Notes: generated by a model not told the origin, from the letters alone. Positions 47,417 to 58,835 are shown, numbered from the stretch's first letter. The stretch: DNA of 64,000 nucleotides from Moringa oleifera (GCA_021397835.1 JAJFZO010000396.1:930001-994000), one strand, 5' to 3'. Translations and numbers: made by a program.

Positions 47417-49039
47417 TATAAAAAGAAAGAATAAGTAGTTTAGAATTTTCATCAAACCTTCACAGATAGAGTAGTTTTACTCATGATTATCCCGAATCCT
47501 TGATGAATCAAGTTTGTTGTATCAAGCCTGCGGTGCTTGCGTCAAACCATAAAGAGTTATCTACAAATAATGTACTTTATTTTTATTGTCTTCTTCTATG
47601 AACCCTTTAAGTTGGTTCATATAGATCTCTTCCTCAAGATCACCATGTAGAAATGCTTATTTTACATCTAGGCTTAAAATATTTTCATCCCAATTATATA
47701 GCTAAAGTAACAATTAGCCTTATGGTATCATGTCGTGTATTTGGCATAAAAGTATCTCCATAATCAACTTTAAGCTGTTATACATGGCCTTTTATCACAA
47801 ATATCATTTTGAATTTATTGATAGAGTCATTAGAGTTATACTTCATTCTAGACATCCATTTCATTCGAAGGATGTTCTTGCCTTAAGGTCATTCTATAAG
47901 GTCATATGTATTATTTTATCTTTATTTCAGCATTCATAGCATCAATCTATTCATGAGCTTGTGAAGCTTTATGATAGCTATTTGGTTTAACAATAATAAG
48001 ATTACATTTTTCATATACATTGGTAAATGATTTTACCTTTTGATTTGCAGAGTCTTCGATGACTCAATTAAGGCATCATCATCCAAGTGAAGATCATAGA
48101 TATTTGAATCATTGTAATCAATTGAGTCACAAGACCTAACAAATTTTAAATCTTTAGTGGAAAAGTCTCACTAACTTTTTACTTCTCAGAGTCCTAATGA
48201 GGGTCTTTATTGATGATGACATCATGACTCAAGATAACTTCTTTAGTCTTCAAATCTAATATTTAATACTCTATTGAATTATAGGCATAACCAACAAAGA
48301 TTACTTGTTTTGCTCGCTTTCTTATCGAGTTTAGATCTTTTTATAAAAGGAATAGAAAAATAATAAATAAATCCAAAAATTTTTAGGTTCATGACCAAAA
48401 GTTTCATACTTAACCAAGTTTCATAAGGATTTTTCCTTTTTACAGCTCTTGTGAAAAGTGTCAATAAGATACTTATTTGTTGCATAATTTTAGTACAAAT
48501 AAAGTAAATGAAATTAATATTTTACTTTATCGAGTCGTTTAAATTTTTGGATAAGAATAATATTTTGATTTGAATTTTCAATAAAAATAATATTTAATTT
48601 GAATTCAACTTTTAAGATATCTAGATAAGTATAATTTGAGGTTTTTATTGTTCATTTTTCTCATAAATAGGACATTTATCAATGAAACAAAGTAAGTAAT
48701 CTAAAACTTTAAGAGTTCTCTCTTTTTATTTACTATTTTTCTTCTCAAAGACTAACAAACTAGTATTACAGCCCTTTTTCTTGAGGAACTTATGAAATGT
48801 GAGAGTGAAACTTTGTGAGTTTTCAACTAAGTAAACCAAATACTTTGCCTTTATCTTGAAATCCAACATGACAAGAAACGGTTTCTTGTCTACTCTTCTA
48901 ATTTTTAAAGGAAAAAATTATTAAGTATGGGTAGTAAAATTGAGTCTTTCCTGTAAGCATGTAACCTATGAAATTTGGCGAATGCAGAAAAATCCAATAG
49001 TAGCGTAATTCAAGAGCAAAAAAGAAGAAAAAAAGATGA

Positions 49040-51840
49040 GATATAAGGCTAAGACTTATATTCACTTTGCAGTTTTAGATACAATATTTATGAAGATCGT
49101 GGCTTGTGAAATAGCAAAACAAGTATAAACTTTGAAAGAAGAATGTCAGAGAAATGCAGATCTTAGACCTGATAAGGAAATTTGAGATCTAAAAGATGAA
49201 AGAGACAAAAATACTTAAGGATTACATAGACAAATTATTAATATTGACCAATAAGATCAGAATGTTGAAAAAAGAACTTTTTGATAAAATAGTGTTTGAA
49301 AAGACTCTGATGATTTTGCTTAAGAGATTTGAATCCAAAATCTTTTTACTTGAGGAATCCAAAGATTTGTTAAGAATAACATTGGTAGAGCTTATCAATG
49401 CACTATAAGCTCAAGAATAGAGGAGACATTACAAAAAAAAAAAGATAGTTGAACGAGCAATTCAAGTGAAAGAGATTGGTTAAACTCAAGGAATGTAACA
49501 AAGGGAAAGAAACAATGGAGTACAAAAAATTACAAGAAGGGGAAAAAGAACAATAATAATAGTTGTAACAAGGCAAACACCCATGTCCTTACAATAAGAA
49601 AACTTCTCATTTATCAAAATATTGTTGGTTTAGACCTGACATTCAACGTTAGGCATGCAAACAAATGAGACATACGTAGAAAGTATGCAAAAACAAATAA
49701 CAAGTGGGACACCGAGCTTAAGTGGTAAATCAATAATAAGAGAAACAACTTTTTATTACAGCTTGTTTTTCCAATAATAGTTCAAGTGATGACTGATCTA
49801 TATACATACGGATACATAAACCATATGCCTTTTGATGATTTCTTTTTTAAAGAAGTAAATAAGTCAAAGGTGTCAATGGCTAGTATATTAAGGTGTAAGG
49901 TAAAGCTAGTATTGCAATAGAAAGCTCAAAAGGTATAAAGTTGATCTTTGATGTATTACTTATTTCAAAAATTGATAAAAATCTATTAAGTATGAGATAA
50001 CTACTTAACAAAGGTTATTATATTGTGTTTAAGGATAATATGTATGTGATTGCTGACTCAAATGGTGTAGTGCTATTTTTTGTGAAAATGAATAGCAAAT
50101 ATTTGAGTTTAAATTGGAATAAAGGTGAATTTAGTATATATCCATGTATTATGGATCAAGCTGAGTCATGACATAAGAGAATGAGCCATATTCACTATTC
50201 TTGATTAAATTATATGTAAAAAAATAATCTACTGCAAGGAATGACATTTAATAGAAGAAAAACAATAACATGTGGAGTATGTCATCTTGAAAAGCAAGTT
50301 AGATTACTATTTTTTGTTAACAAGACATGGAGAGCAGTTGAAAGGCTTTAATTGATCCTCATGATTGTTTATGGATCTATGAGAACTACATCCTTAAACG
50401 GTAACAAGTATCTCATAATTTTCATTAATGACTTTAGCATAATGTATTGAGTTATTTTCTCAAACAAAAATCTTAAATTATTGGTGTTTTTTTGAAATTC
50501 AAAGCATGGATTAAAAATCAAAGTGAGCATAAAATTAAAGTCATTAGATTTGATAATGGGAAGAAATACACTATTGATAAATTTGCTAATCTTTATGTTG
50601 CAGCAAGGATTTATCAATCTTTTACAAAAAAAAATCATAATAAGCAATGATGTCAAACTTAATGAATTTGCAAGATCAAATTGGGATAAACTTAAACTAA
50701 AATAGATTTATGCCAATGAACTAGAATTACAAGATGAAGATATGATTAATGATAAGCCCATAATAGGTACTAGATCATCTATAAAAATTTATGACCAATG
50801 CAACATGATTGTGCTTAAACTTGTAGGGGATAATGAAGCTATTAAGGATCCAAGGTGGATTGCAACAATGGAAGAAGAGGTCAAGATAATCCAAAAAAAT
50901 CAAACGTGGGAGCTAGTGGACAAAACCTTACACAAATATGCTATTAGTGTGAAATGGTTCTATAAAACCAAACTTAATGTTGATGGTTTCATAAACAAAG
51001 ACAAGGCCAAGTTAGTTATGAAATGTCATACTTAATTACCTAGAGTAAATTTTTCTAATACTTTTGCACCTATAGTAAGATTAGATTATATTAGATTTTT
51101 TTCAGCACTTATAACTCAAAAGCAGTGGAAGATGTACTGGCTTGATATAAAGTTAGTATTTCTCAATGGTTATATGCAAAAAAAAAAAAATTTGTTAAAT
51201 GACCTGAAGGTTTTGTTGTAGATCTAAAGAAAGTATACATTAAAGAAGATATTATATGGATTGAAGTAGACTCTAAGAACATGGTACAATAGGATTAATG
51301 AATATTTGCAGAAGATAGATTTTAATAAAAGCTTGAGTGAAACAACTTTGTATATTAAAGTTGTTAATGGTAAATTAATAATTGTTTCATTATTTGTTGA
51401 TGATTTTCTTTTAACGGGAAGTAATACAAAATTGGTGGAGAAATTTAAAATTTGAATAATGCAAGTATTTGAGATGATTGGTTTAAGAGTGATGATATTC
51501 TTTCTAGGAATGAAGATTCAACAATCACAATAAGAAATTTTTATTTAGCAATAGAAATATGCTAAGGAAGTTTTGAAGAAATTTAATATGGACGACTATA
51601 AGTCAGTATGTCCTCTTTTAGTTCAACATGAAGAATTTAGTATAGATGATGGTGCTGAAAAGGTTAATAAGGGATTATACAAGAGTATTATAAGCTATTT
51701 GATATATTTAATAATAATAAGATCTGACGTAATAGTTATATGCATTATGGTTGTGAATTACATAATAAAGTTGCTAAAAAGGTGCTCAGATATATCAAAG
51801 AGACTTTCATGAATGGTGGCCAGGGTTTTTGTTGTTCAAA
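49040..51840 (+). mobile_element. Copia retrotransposon B, internally deleted
   Basis: Plus-strand remnant. Gag (UBN2 type) runs from about 49047: AKTYIHFAVLDTIFMKIVAC, then 49196-49408 with ILTNKIRMLKKELFDKI, FESKIFLLEESKDLLRITL. A damaged zinc-knuckle region lies near 49580-49700 (CWFRPDIQR, stop, ACKQMRHT, stop, KVCKNK). Protease/pre-integrase follows at 49780-50300 (LLISKIDKNLLSM, NKGYYIVFKD). The integrase core is mostly missing between about 50300 and 50560. Reverse transcriptase is at 50742-51450 (DPRWIATMEEEVKIIQKNQT, KWFYKTKLNVDGFINKDKAK, then FVDDFLLTGSN near 51396), and RNase-H-proximal sequence at 51573-51812. Many stops; LTRs not identified. It is divergently oriented to Copia A. 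Confidence 0.75.
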
Positions 51841-52280
51841 GTAACTATTTTCTCACATTTTCAAGATAATGATTTTCAATATTAAGATTGAAGGAATTTT
51901 TGACAAAGATAGGCATAGAGATTGAATTATTCATCCAAAGAAGAAGAAGATTTTTATTTCAAGGATAAAGATGAGGGACCACACACTCAAGAATTTAAGA
52001 TGAAGATGAATTTGTAACGTTTTAATGGTCGATTGTAAATTAAAGATTTTCTTGATTGCAATCAACAAGAGGAGAAGAAAAATTTAGAAAAGATTAATAT
52101 TTATTATAAGAGTAATGCGGATTGACATCGGTGTCTTAAGCAATTCAATGAAGATGATTTAGTAATGATTCATTATTAAAAGCATCATCTTTTCATTGGC
52201 ACATACAACATGCTCAAAGATAATAAAATTGGTCTATTTAGCATCTTTTGAAAGATTGGTGATAATGCTTACCATCGCTA
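51830..52280 (+). mobile_element. Gypsy pol 3' fragment, inverted copy
   Basis: The plus strand encodes the end of a Ty3/Gypsy integrase: FNEDDLVMIHYQKHHLFIGT then YNMLKDNKIGLFSIF, stop, KIGDNAYHR (about 52154-52280). The same sequence occurs in opposite orientation at 53230-53680, so the two form an inverted pair of about 450 bp. At 52280 the homology stops abruptly and minus-strand gag sequence begins. Confidence 0.7.
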
Positions 52281-52760
52281 AACTCGAACTCACGATCATG
52301 TTGCCATATAGGAGCTTCTTGATTTCACCAATGATAGACTTGTAATGTGGCATGCTTCTGAAAATTGTAATTCATGATTAGTCTTGCGTGAATTGAAGCT
52401 TTATCATTGATTTTTGAGCTAGTTTATGGGTATCAGTTGTCATAGCCTACTATAAATTATTGTTGACTTCTTAAGCTTGGTTAATAAGTGGTTGGTGTCT
52501 AAGTTGCAAATCCACATGATGTAAGTTTTATTGACCACCATTCTCTATGTTGTCATGTTAATTTGATCTTCATTTCATGAAATCATATCTTTCTCCTATA
52601 ATCATTGCAGTTATCAACTGCGTGACATTACAAAGGGTTTCGTCGAGCCCATCAAGTCGTTGCTCAATCTTGTTAAACTGTTGTTCATCATTGATGGTTT
52701 ATTTTTCACTAGAACCATCGTTAATCATCAGACTAAGGTAAAAATCCTTCCTCTAATACA
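52262..52760 (-). mobile_element. Gypsy gag/leader fragment, second internal copy
   Basis: Minus-strand gag leader homologous to 53680-54250, including the direct-repeat phrase CTAAACTCGAACTCACGATC (52276) versus CTAAACTTAAACTCACGATC (53692). It ends at a degenerate primer-binding-site sequence next to the LTR at 52768. Its presence left of that LTR means the LTR serves two internal regions. Confidence 0.65.
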
Positions 52761-52767
52761 AATTTGG

Positions 52768-53091
52768 TGTAGCAAAAGGTTTGTTTTGAAAAGGAAGTGA
52801 AATAAAATTTTAAAAAATAAACTCAAAGATTAAACTTTAGAGGAATAATTTGATAAATTATATTGAACTTTTTCAAATGAATACGATAAGTCTTTAAATA
52901 GTGTAAGAAAAACTAGGAATAAGAAACCTAAGAAAACTAAAAAACCTAAGAAACTTAAGAAGAATAGAAAACTAAGTTAGATTAGAAATATGATGCCTTA
53001 AGAAAAATAAGAAACTAAATTAGACTAAAAAACTAAGTTAAAGTAGATAACTAATCAAAATAGGATACTAATGTTAATATATACTACGTCA
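52768..53091 (-). repeat. Gypsy LTR (3' LTR of the deleted element)
   Basis: About 324 bp, TG...CA bounded: TGTAGCAAAAGG at 52768 to TACTACGTCA at 53091 on the plus strand. It matches 54257-54557 in direct orientation, including runs of AAGAAACCTAAGAAAACTAA type. It is preceded, in element orientation, by a purine-rich tract. Confidence 0.75.
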
Positions 53092-53105
53092 ATCCCCTCT
53101 ACTTT
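53092..53105 (-). promoter_or_regulatory. Polypurine tract of Gypsy element
   Basis: On the minus strand AAAGTAGAGGGGAT directly abuts the TG that starts the LTR. Such a tract primes plus-strand DNA synthesis in LTR retrotransposons. Confidence 0.65.
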
Positions 53106-54239
53106 GAAGAAAACTCACTCTCAAGTTTTATGGCTATACAAAAAACTCATATGAGAGAAAATACTTAAAGATATCAGTAACATTAAAAGTATTAAAAATA
53201 TTCATATCAGTTAAAAGATCATTATGGTAAGTATTATTACTAATCTTCTGAATGATGCAAAATAGACCAGTTTTATTATTTTTGAGCGTACCAATGAGAA
53301 AATGATGCTTTCGATGATAAATCATTACCAAATCATCTTCATTGAATAGCTTAAGGAGTTGTTGGTGGTCTGCGTTACTCTTGTAACGAAGATTAACCTT
53401 TTTCTAATTTTTTTCTTCACCTTTTACTGATCCCAATCCAGAAATCTTCAATGCTCAATCAACCATCGAAATTTAACAAATTCATCTTCATCTTAAATTT
53501 TTGAGTGTGTAGTCTCCAATTTTTATCCTTGAAATGAAAATCTTTTTTTTTAGATGAATAATTTAACCTCCATGGCTGCCTTTGTTAAAAATTCCTCCAA
53601 TCTTGATGTTGAAAATCATTATCTCAAAAAGGTAAAAAATAATTACCTTTAATGTCAAAAACCTTGGGCACCCCTCATGGAAGGCTATTGCTAAACTTAA
53701 ACTCACGATCACGTTGCCATATAAGATCCCCTCAATTCCACTGATCATAGACTCGTGATGTAGCATGCCTGTGAAAATTATGATTCATGATTGGTCTTGC
53801 TTGAATTAGAGCTTTTCCATCGATTTTTAAGCTAAGTTATGATTGGTAAAGGTTGTCATAACCTGTCATAAATTGTTGTCAATCTCTTAACCTTGGGTCA
53901 ATAAGTGGTTGGTGTCTAAGTTGCAAATCCACATGATTTACTACCATATAATTTCGTATAACAAAATTTGCCCCATTTAGATCTTGCTGATTTGGTGTTT
54001 AGGTATAAATCAACAAAATTTGCTACCATTCTTTATGTTGTCATACTGATTTGATGTTTGTTTCATGAAATCATGTTTTCCTTTCATAATCATTGTAGTC
54101 ATCATCTGTATGAAATTATGAAGGATTTTATCGATCCCATCAAGTTGTTGCTCGATCTTGTTAAATTGTTATTTGTTATCGGTAGTTTGTTTCCTACTAA
54201 AACCGTCGTTAGCAATCAAAATAAGGTAAAAAAATCTTA

Positions 54240-54250
54240 CTCTAATACCA
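54240..54250 (-). promoter_or_regulatory. Primer-binding site of Gypsy element
   Basis: On the minus strand TGGTATTAGAG lies 6 nt from the LTR end. It differs by one base from TGGTATCAGAG, the usual complement of the 3' end of initiator methionine tRNA in plant elements. Confidence 0.7.
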
Positions 54251-54256
54251 ATTTGA

Positions 54257-54557
54257 TGTAGCGAAAGGTTTACTTAAGAAAAATGAAATAAAATTTAAAA
54301 AAATTCAAAGATTAAACTTCAAAGGAATAATTTGATAAATTGTATTGAACTCTTTTTAACCATTATATGATAAATCTTTAAATAGTGCAAGAAAATAAGC
54401 TAGAATAAAAAGAACTTAAGAAACATAAGAAGAATAAGAAATTGAGTTAGACTAGGAATTAAAAACCTAAAAAAATAAGAAATAACTTAAATTAAAAAAT
54501 TAAATTCAAATTGATAACTAATCAAAATAAGACACTAATGTTGACATATGTAAATAA
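54257..54557 (-). repeat. Gypsy LTR (5' LTR of the deleted element)
   Basis: Begins TGTAGCGAAAGG on the plus strand at 54257 and ends in the region ATGTTGACATATGTAAATAA near 54557. It is clearly diverged from the partner LTR, so the insertion is old. The right boundary is approximate. Confidence 0.65.
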
Positions 54558-54559
54558 TT

Positions 54560-55860
54560 ATAAAGTGATGAAAATTGCCTAGACATTGAAGAACATTAGA
54601 TTAGAAAGGCTACGACCTAGCATTAATCTGAATTGTTGCTCAAGCTAAAAAAAATTGGATCAACGTTCACTAGCAATAAGATGCAAAGCCTAGGACGCAT
54701 AATTAGAGTTTATATGGTGGTAGTGTTTTTGTGCTAGGCCTCTTCACTTATTGTTTTTTAAAAAGCAAAAAAAAACATATCTTTGTGAGACTTTCATTGA
54801 TAATTCTCGAGCTTATTCTTGAATCATCTAATGAGTTACAATAGGTTGAGGAAGTATTGTTCCAATTTTGGTATTAAAAACCATTATTATACTGCTCGAT
54901 CATCAACAAGCAAATTGGTAAATTGAGGTGGTAAGCTCTCATTTTGCAAGATTTAAAGAAAACATTGGAAGAAGAAAAAAAGAAGGTTTAATTGTACAAA
55001 GTAGCTACCAAGGATTCTATACAGGCTATAGGATTTAAGCCATAACTTCCATATGATTTTGTGATTATGTTCCTTTCCTCTTGTTCCATCATATTTATCC
55101 TTTCACATTAATAAGCCTTTTTTTTTTTTTTGGGCAGTGGTAGCTTGAAGTGGCTTTTTCTTCTTTTTTATATTTTTTTATTAATCTTGAATTTTCTGCT
55201 ATCTCCATTTTAATGAGCTGCAGCCCAAAAGAACATCCAAATCAAATCAAAATCTAAATATAAAACTTAACCTGATTTCACATTAAAATCCAAACAATTC
55301 AATTTTAAAATCCAACCCTAAAAAATATCTATCTTGACATGTGTTTTTATTTTTTAAAAGTTTAAGAAATGTTCAATGTTTATGAATTTGATATTTATAT
55401 TATATAAATAATTAGTATAGTTATAAATTTTTATTTTTGTTGGAATTATTATAAGTTTGTATAAAGAATTTTATTAATTAAATCATTATAAATTTTAATG
55501 AAACTAAAAGAGTAAATGAAATCGGCTATAAAGATTTTTTGCGAATAACCAAGACATTTATTAAATTTTACTCTCAAATAAAAATTTTTTGTCCATCCCC
55601 TTTGACTTTTATTAAAAAAATAAAATAAAAAATATATTAAAAATAAGAACAAAGAGACATCTCTGCTGAGATTCCATTTAGATAATTTAAAATTGATTTC
55701 GACTCTAAGATACAAAATACCATGTAAGAAGATAAGGGCCAACTTTCGTTAAATAAATAGATTACTATAAGTAATGGTTAATAAATATATAAGTCCAACA
55801 ATCATATCAAGAAAAATACATTGACTCTTTGGTGACAGACACAAGAATTAATCTAAAATA
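54560..55860. other. Intergenic, no gene seen
   Basis: No recognised coding sequence. It could be the continuation of retroelement debris to the left. A poly-T run is at about 55116. A minus-strand frame at 55449-55742 is hydrophobic and lysine-rich without a recognised domain. Confidence 0.4.
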
Positions 55861-55899
55861 TTTAAAATAATTTTTAATGAATAAATATCAAAACAAACC

Positions 55900-56260
55900 T
55901 TAAATTTTATATATTTTTTATTTTTAAATCTTTTCATTTTAATTTTTTTAATTGTATATTCAAACTTTTAATTTGAGTCAATTTGGACCTCATAAAAAAA
56001 TATAAAAATTAAAAATTTTATGCAATGAATTTGAACATAAAGTTTTATATGGATGTAAAGAAATGAACAAACTACAATCACAAATTTTATAATTTTTTTG
56101 AGTATTGAAGATATCTTTATTAATTTTATATTATCAGAAAGTTAAAAATATTTATAAAAAATAGATCATACATAAAAAATTATTCAAATTTACCCAATGA
56201 ACTCGAAATAAAGTGTAAAATTTGTCTAAATTATTTTTAAAATATTTTACCAATGAAAAT
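55900..56260 (-). repeat. Dispersed ~300-bp repeat, copy 7
   Basis: Reverse-oriented copy, core GAATTTGAACATAAAGTTTT near 56027, then ATGGATGTAAAGAAATGAAC and AAACTACAATCAC. It directly abuts the 116-bp tandem duplication. Confidence 0.45.
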
Positions 56261-56492
56261 ATCATCAACTAAATAAAAATTTAAATTAAAGCTTTATACA
56301 CATAATTAAAAAAATTTAAATAACAAAATTAAAATTAAAATTTGAATAAAGTTAGAATATATATATATATATATATATCATCAACTAAATAAAAATTTAA
56401 ATTAAAGCTTTATACACATAATTAAAAAAATTTAAATAACAAAATTAAAATTAAAATTTGAATAAAGTTAGAATATATATATATATATATAC
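56261..56492. repeat. 116-bp tandem duplication ending in (AT)n
   Basis: Two almost identical units start at ATCATCAACTAAATAAAAAT (56261 and 56377) and each ends in a TA microsatellite (about 56357-56378 and 56472-56491). The unit contains AAATTAAAGCTTTATACACA. Confidence 0.9.
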
Positions 56493-56796
56493 ACACCATT
56501 TTCAATACTATGCCATCATCTAAGGATCAATTAGTCAACTAATTTTAACAAAAATTATTCAAAATAATTTCTGACACTCTCATCATCTAATTAAGATCAC
56601 TCTTGAACAATTAATTAACCAAATTTGTTGGAAACATCGGAGACAAAATCAATAAGTTGTTTAGATTCAAGTTGAGAAAACAAAGATAAATCCATATTTG
56701 ATTTTTCGCCAAAGAAAAAGAGAAAAAGAGAAAGAAGAATTCTACATTAAACCTCAAAGATCACACATGAGCACTTGCTTCGTCCTTGTCAAACTT

Positions 56797-57030
56797 TCAA
56801 GCAGTTGAAGCATCCATCCTAGCGGATTCTTGCTTCACCAAGTGGATGACTTTCTCAGCTTCCTTACTCAGCCTCTCCTCCTTCTTCACTGCAATCTTCA
56901 GCCTCTTCTCCTGCTCCTTCACCGAGAATGTGCTCATGTCCGATAGAATAACACCGTCCTCATCTGTCCAGCTCGTCTTTTTATCTTTCTTACCGGACCA
57001 CAAACAAAAGCAGCAAACAGGTGATCCCAT
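56797..57030 (-). CDS. Small acylation-signal protein, 77 residues
   Basis: A 77-residue frame starting at the ATG at 57028-57030. The N-terminus MGSPVCCFCLWSGKK has Gly2 with Cys at 6, 7 and 9, a pattern typical of N-myristoylation plus palmitoylation, which would anchor the protein to the plasma membrane. A middle segment (SWTDEDGVILSDMSTFSV) is followed by a Lys/Glu-rich stretch (EQEKRLKIAVKKEERLSKEA) likely to form a helix or coiled coil, ending in ESARMDASTA. The composition and codon use look genic, unlike the AT-rich flanks. I cannot name the family with certainty. The frame is open 17 codons upstream without an ATG, and TATCTCACAG just upstream could be a splice acceptor, so a 5' leader intron or further exon is possible. 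Confidence 0.65.
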   Translation of the reverse strand: MGSPVCCFCLWSGKKDKKTSWTDEDGVILSDMSTFSVKEQEKRLKIAVKKEERLSKEAEKVIHLVKQESARMDASTA

Positions 57031-57089
57031 GGAACAAATACAGACGAAACTGATAAGCCTTCTGTGAGATAATTCAAGCAATTGTCAGC

Positions 57090-58540
57090 AGCCATTAGAA
57101 ATTATTGAAAGAGGAAGCATAAGATGACAAATGAGTTAGTAGTGGGTTTACATCGAAGCCTGTCAACTTGACAGGTTCATGCCTTTTTGGCATTAAAAGA
57201 AAGCAATCTTTTAAGGACACTGAATTTGTTGAACAACTTCGTTTTGCAGACATGATCTGATGAAACACTATACCTTAAATTATTAACACAATCTAATTGG
57301 TAGCTCTTGGGTTAATATGAATTCTGTTTTGTTCTTTCACTTGTGTAATTTGTAGCTTGTGATGTTATCTTTTCAAAGTAATACTAAAAGTGAAAGTCTC
57401 TTTTTTTTTAAAATAAAAAAACACTTAAAGATGTTAGTTTTTTAATATGATGTTTTAATTTACTTTAATTGAAGTTTTATTAAAAAAATTCAAAAAATAG
57501 GAATATTTAAAATTAGGTTCTTATAGAATAAATTTTAATTTATAGTTTTTAATAAATATATTAAAACATTCAAGTTAAAACTTTTTTTAGTAGTTTTTTA
57601 AGACAAAAAAGGAGAATGTGATGAAAAAAGAAACTCGCTTGCTCACTTGAACCTCCTGCTAGATAAATCATTAAATTTTTTGTATCATTGTACTAAGAAG
57701 TACTTTATAAAAAAAAAAATAGTACTAAATATATTTATATGTATATATATTTATTTAGTTTTATTTTATCAAAAATTCAAATAATTCATAAAAATAGTTT
57801 GTGAAACATTCAAAGAAGAATTAACCCAAGATAATGTGTAGAATTTAATTGATTGATTTTCTAGGTATTTTAATCATAAAAAATACCCTTAACTTTTAAT
57901 ATATGTTTGAACGATTGTCTAATCTAGATTAAATTAAAAAATTAAATGCACAATTAATTCAATTGATATGTCATAGTTTAAATTAAAAAATAGATATAAT
58001 TCAATTTTTTTATATTTAATCTTCTATTTTTATCACATTTTTCCTTTTTTTAATTTTTAAATTATTCTCAAAAAACTTCCAAATTTCTAACAAACAGATT
58101 GATTTAGTTTAAATTGAAATTTTAAATTCAAAATTTAGTTAATCAACAAAATATGATTTAAGTAAAAAAATAAAAATAGCGAAGAATTTTATTTTATTTT
58201 CTTTAAAATTTTAGTTACTCAATTTTTAGATACTTTAAATTATAGAATAATTATTATGAGTTGAAACTTCATATAGAAACCTGTTGATATTAGCTTTGTC
58301 TCACAAATTAATACATATATTATAATTACATATATAATAGATAAAACATAGGAGAAATTTTTTTTTTTCAACTTCCACCTAAAGAACCTTTAAAAAATGC
58401 CAAAAGTTAGTGTTTTCATTGTTTTTTTTTTTGAATTTTGAAAAAAAAATTCTCTCTTGACATTCTAATTAAAATTTCTACTAATCATTGAAAAACATGA
58501 AAAGATTTCATTAAATAATATATCGCACCTGTAAATTAAT
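57090..58540. other. Upstream region of small gene and AT-rich flank
   Basis: 57090-57360 is moderately GC-balanced and probably the promoter or leader of the minus-strand small gene. From 57380 onward the sequence is AT-rich with no gene. Confidence 0.4.
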
Positions 58541-58620
58541 ATTTGTAGGTGTTTAACTTTACTCCTGTTATTTTTTTAAAATAAATAAGTAAAAATTTTA
58601 AAAATAAAATAAAATATAAA

Positions 58621-58835
58621 ATAAAGAGAGATATCGAAGAAGAAAATAAAGACAGAATTTAAGAATGAAAACAGTCATGTAAATGAAGTGATATTTTAGA
58701 AATAAAGTGATTTAGGAGATAAAGAGAGATATGGAAGAAGAAAATAAAGACATAATTTAAGAATGAAAACAGTCATGTAAATGAAGTGATATTTTAGAAA
58801 TAAAGTGATTTAGGAGATAAAGAGAGATATGTAAG
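58621..58835. repeat. 98-bp tandem repeat in left arm of foldback element
   Basis: Units start at ATAAAGAGAGATAT (58621, 58719 and a partial third at 58817). The first two are nearly identical, each containing AATGAAAACAGTCATGTAAA. Confidence 0.9.

Larger units (their letters stand above)
43580..48960 (-). mobile_element. Copia retrotransposon A, split by a CACTA element
   Basis: Read on the minus strand from 48960 downwards. Weak GAG-pre-integrase/integrase sequence is at 48500-48960. The integrase C-terminal region is at 48279-48485 (RAVKRKNPYETWLSMK, RSKLDKKASK). The first half of reverse transcriptase runs to 47417 (AFLHGDLEEEIYMNQ near 47613-47660). After a gap filled by CACTA element 2, the second half continues at 44436 (NDVLIIGNDPHMLKLFK), and RNase H lies at 43600-43880 (LFYDNKFDIAIA). 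Stops and frameshifts are frequent. Neither LTR was identified. The catalytic Tyr-x-Asp-Asp-like box lies exactly at the insertion point. Confidence 0.8.
52768..54557 (-). mobile_element. Internally deleted Gypsy element with both LTRs
   Basis: On the minus strand the order is: 5' LTR (54557 to 54257), primer-binding site, gag leader (54239 to about 53690), junction, pol 3' end (about 53680 to 53134), polypurine tract (53105-53092) and 3' LTR (53091 to 52768). Gag shows FNKIEQQLDGIDKILHNFI; pol shows MIYHRKHHFLIGTLKNNKTG and LTDMNIFNTFNVTDIFKYF, the integrase C-terminus of Ty3/Gypsy elements. Protease, reverse transcriptase, RNase H and most of integrase are deleted, leaving about 1.8 kb. Confidence 0.75.
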
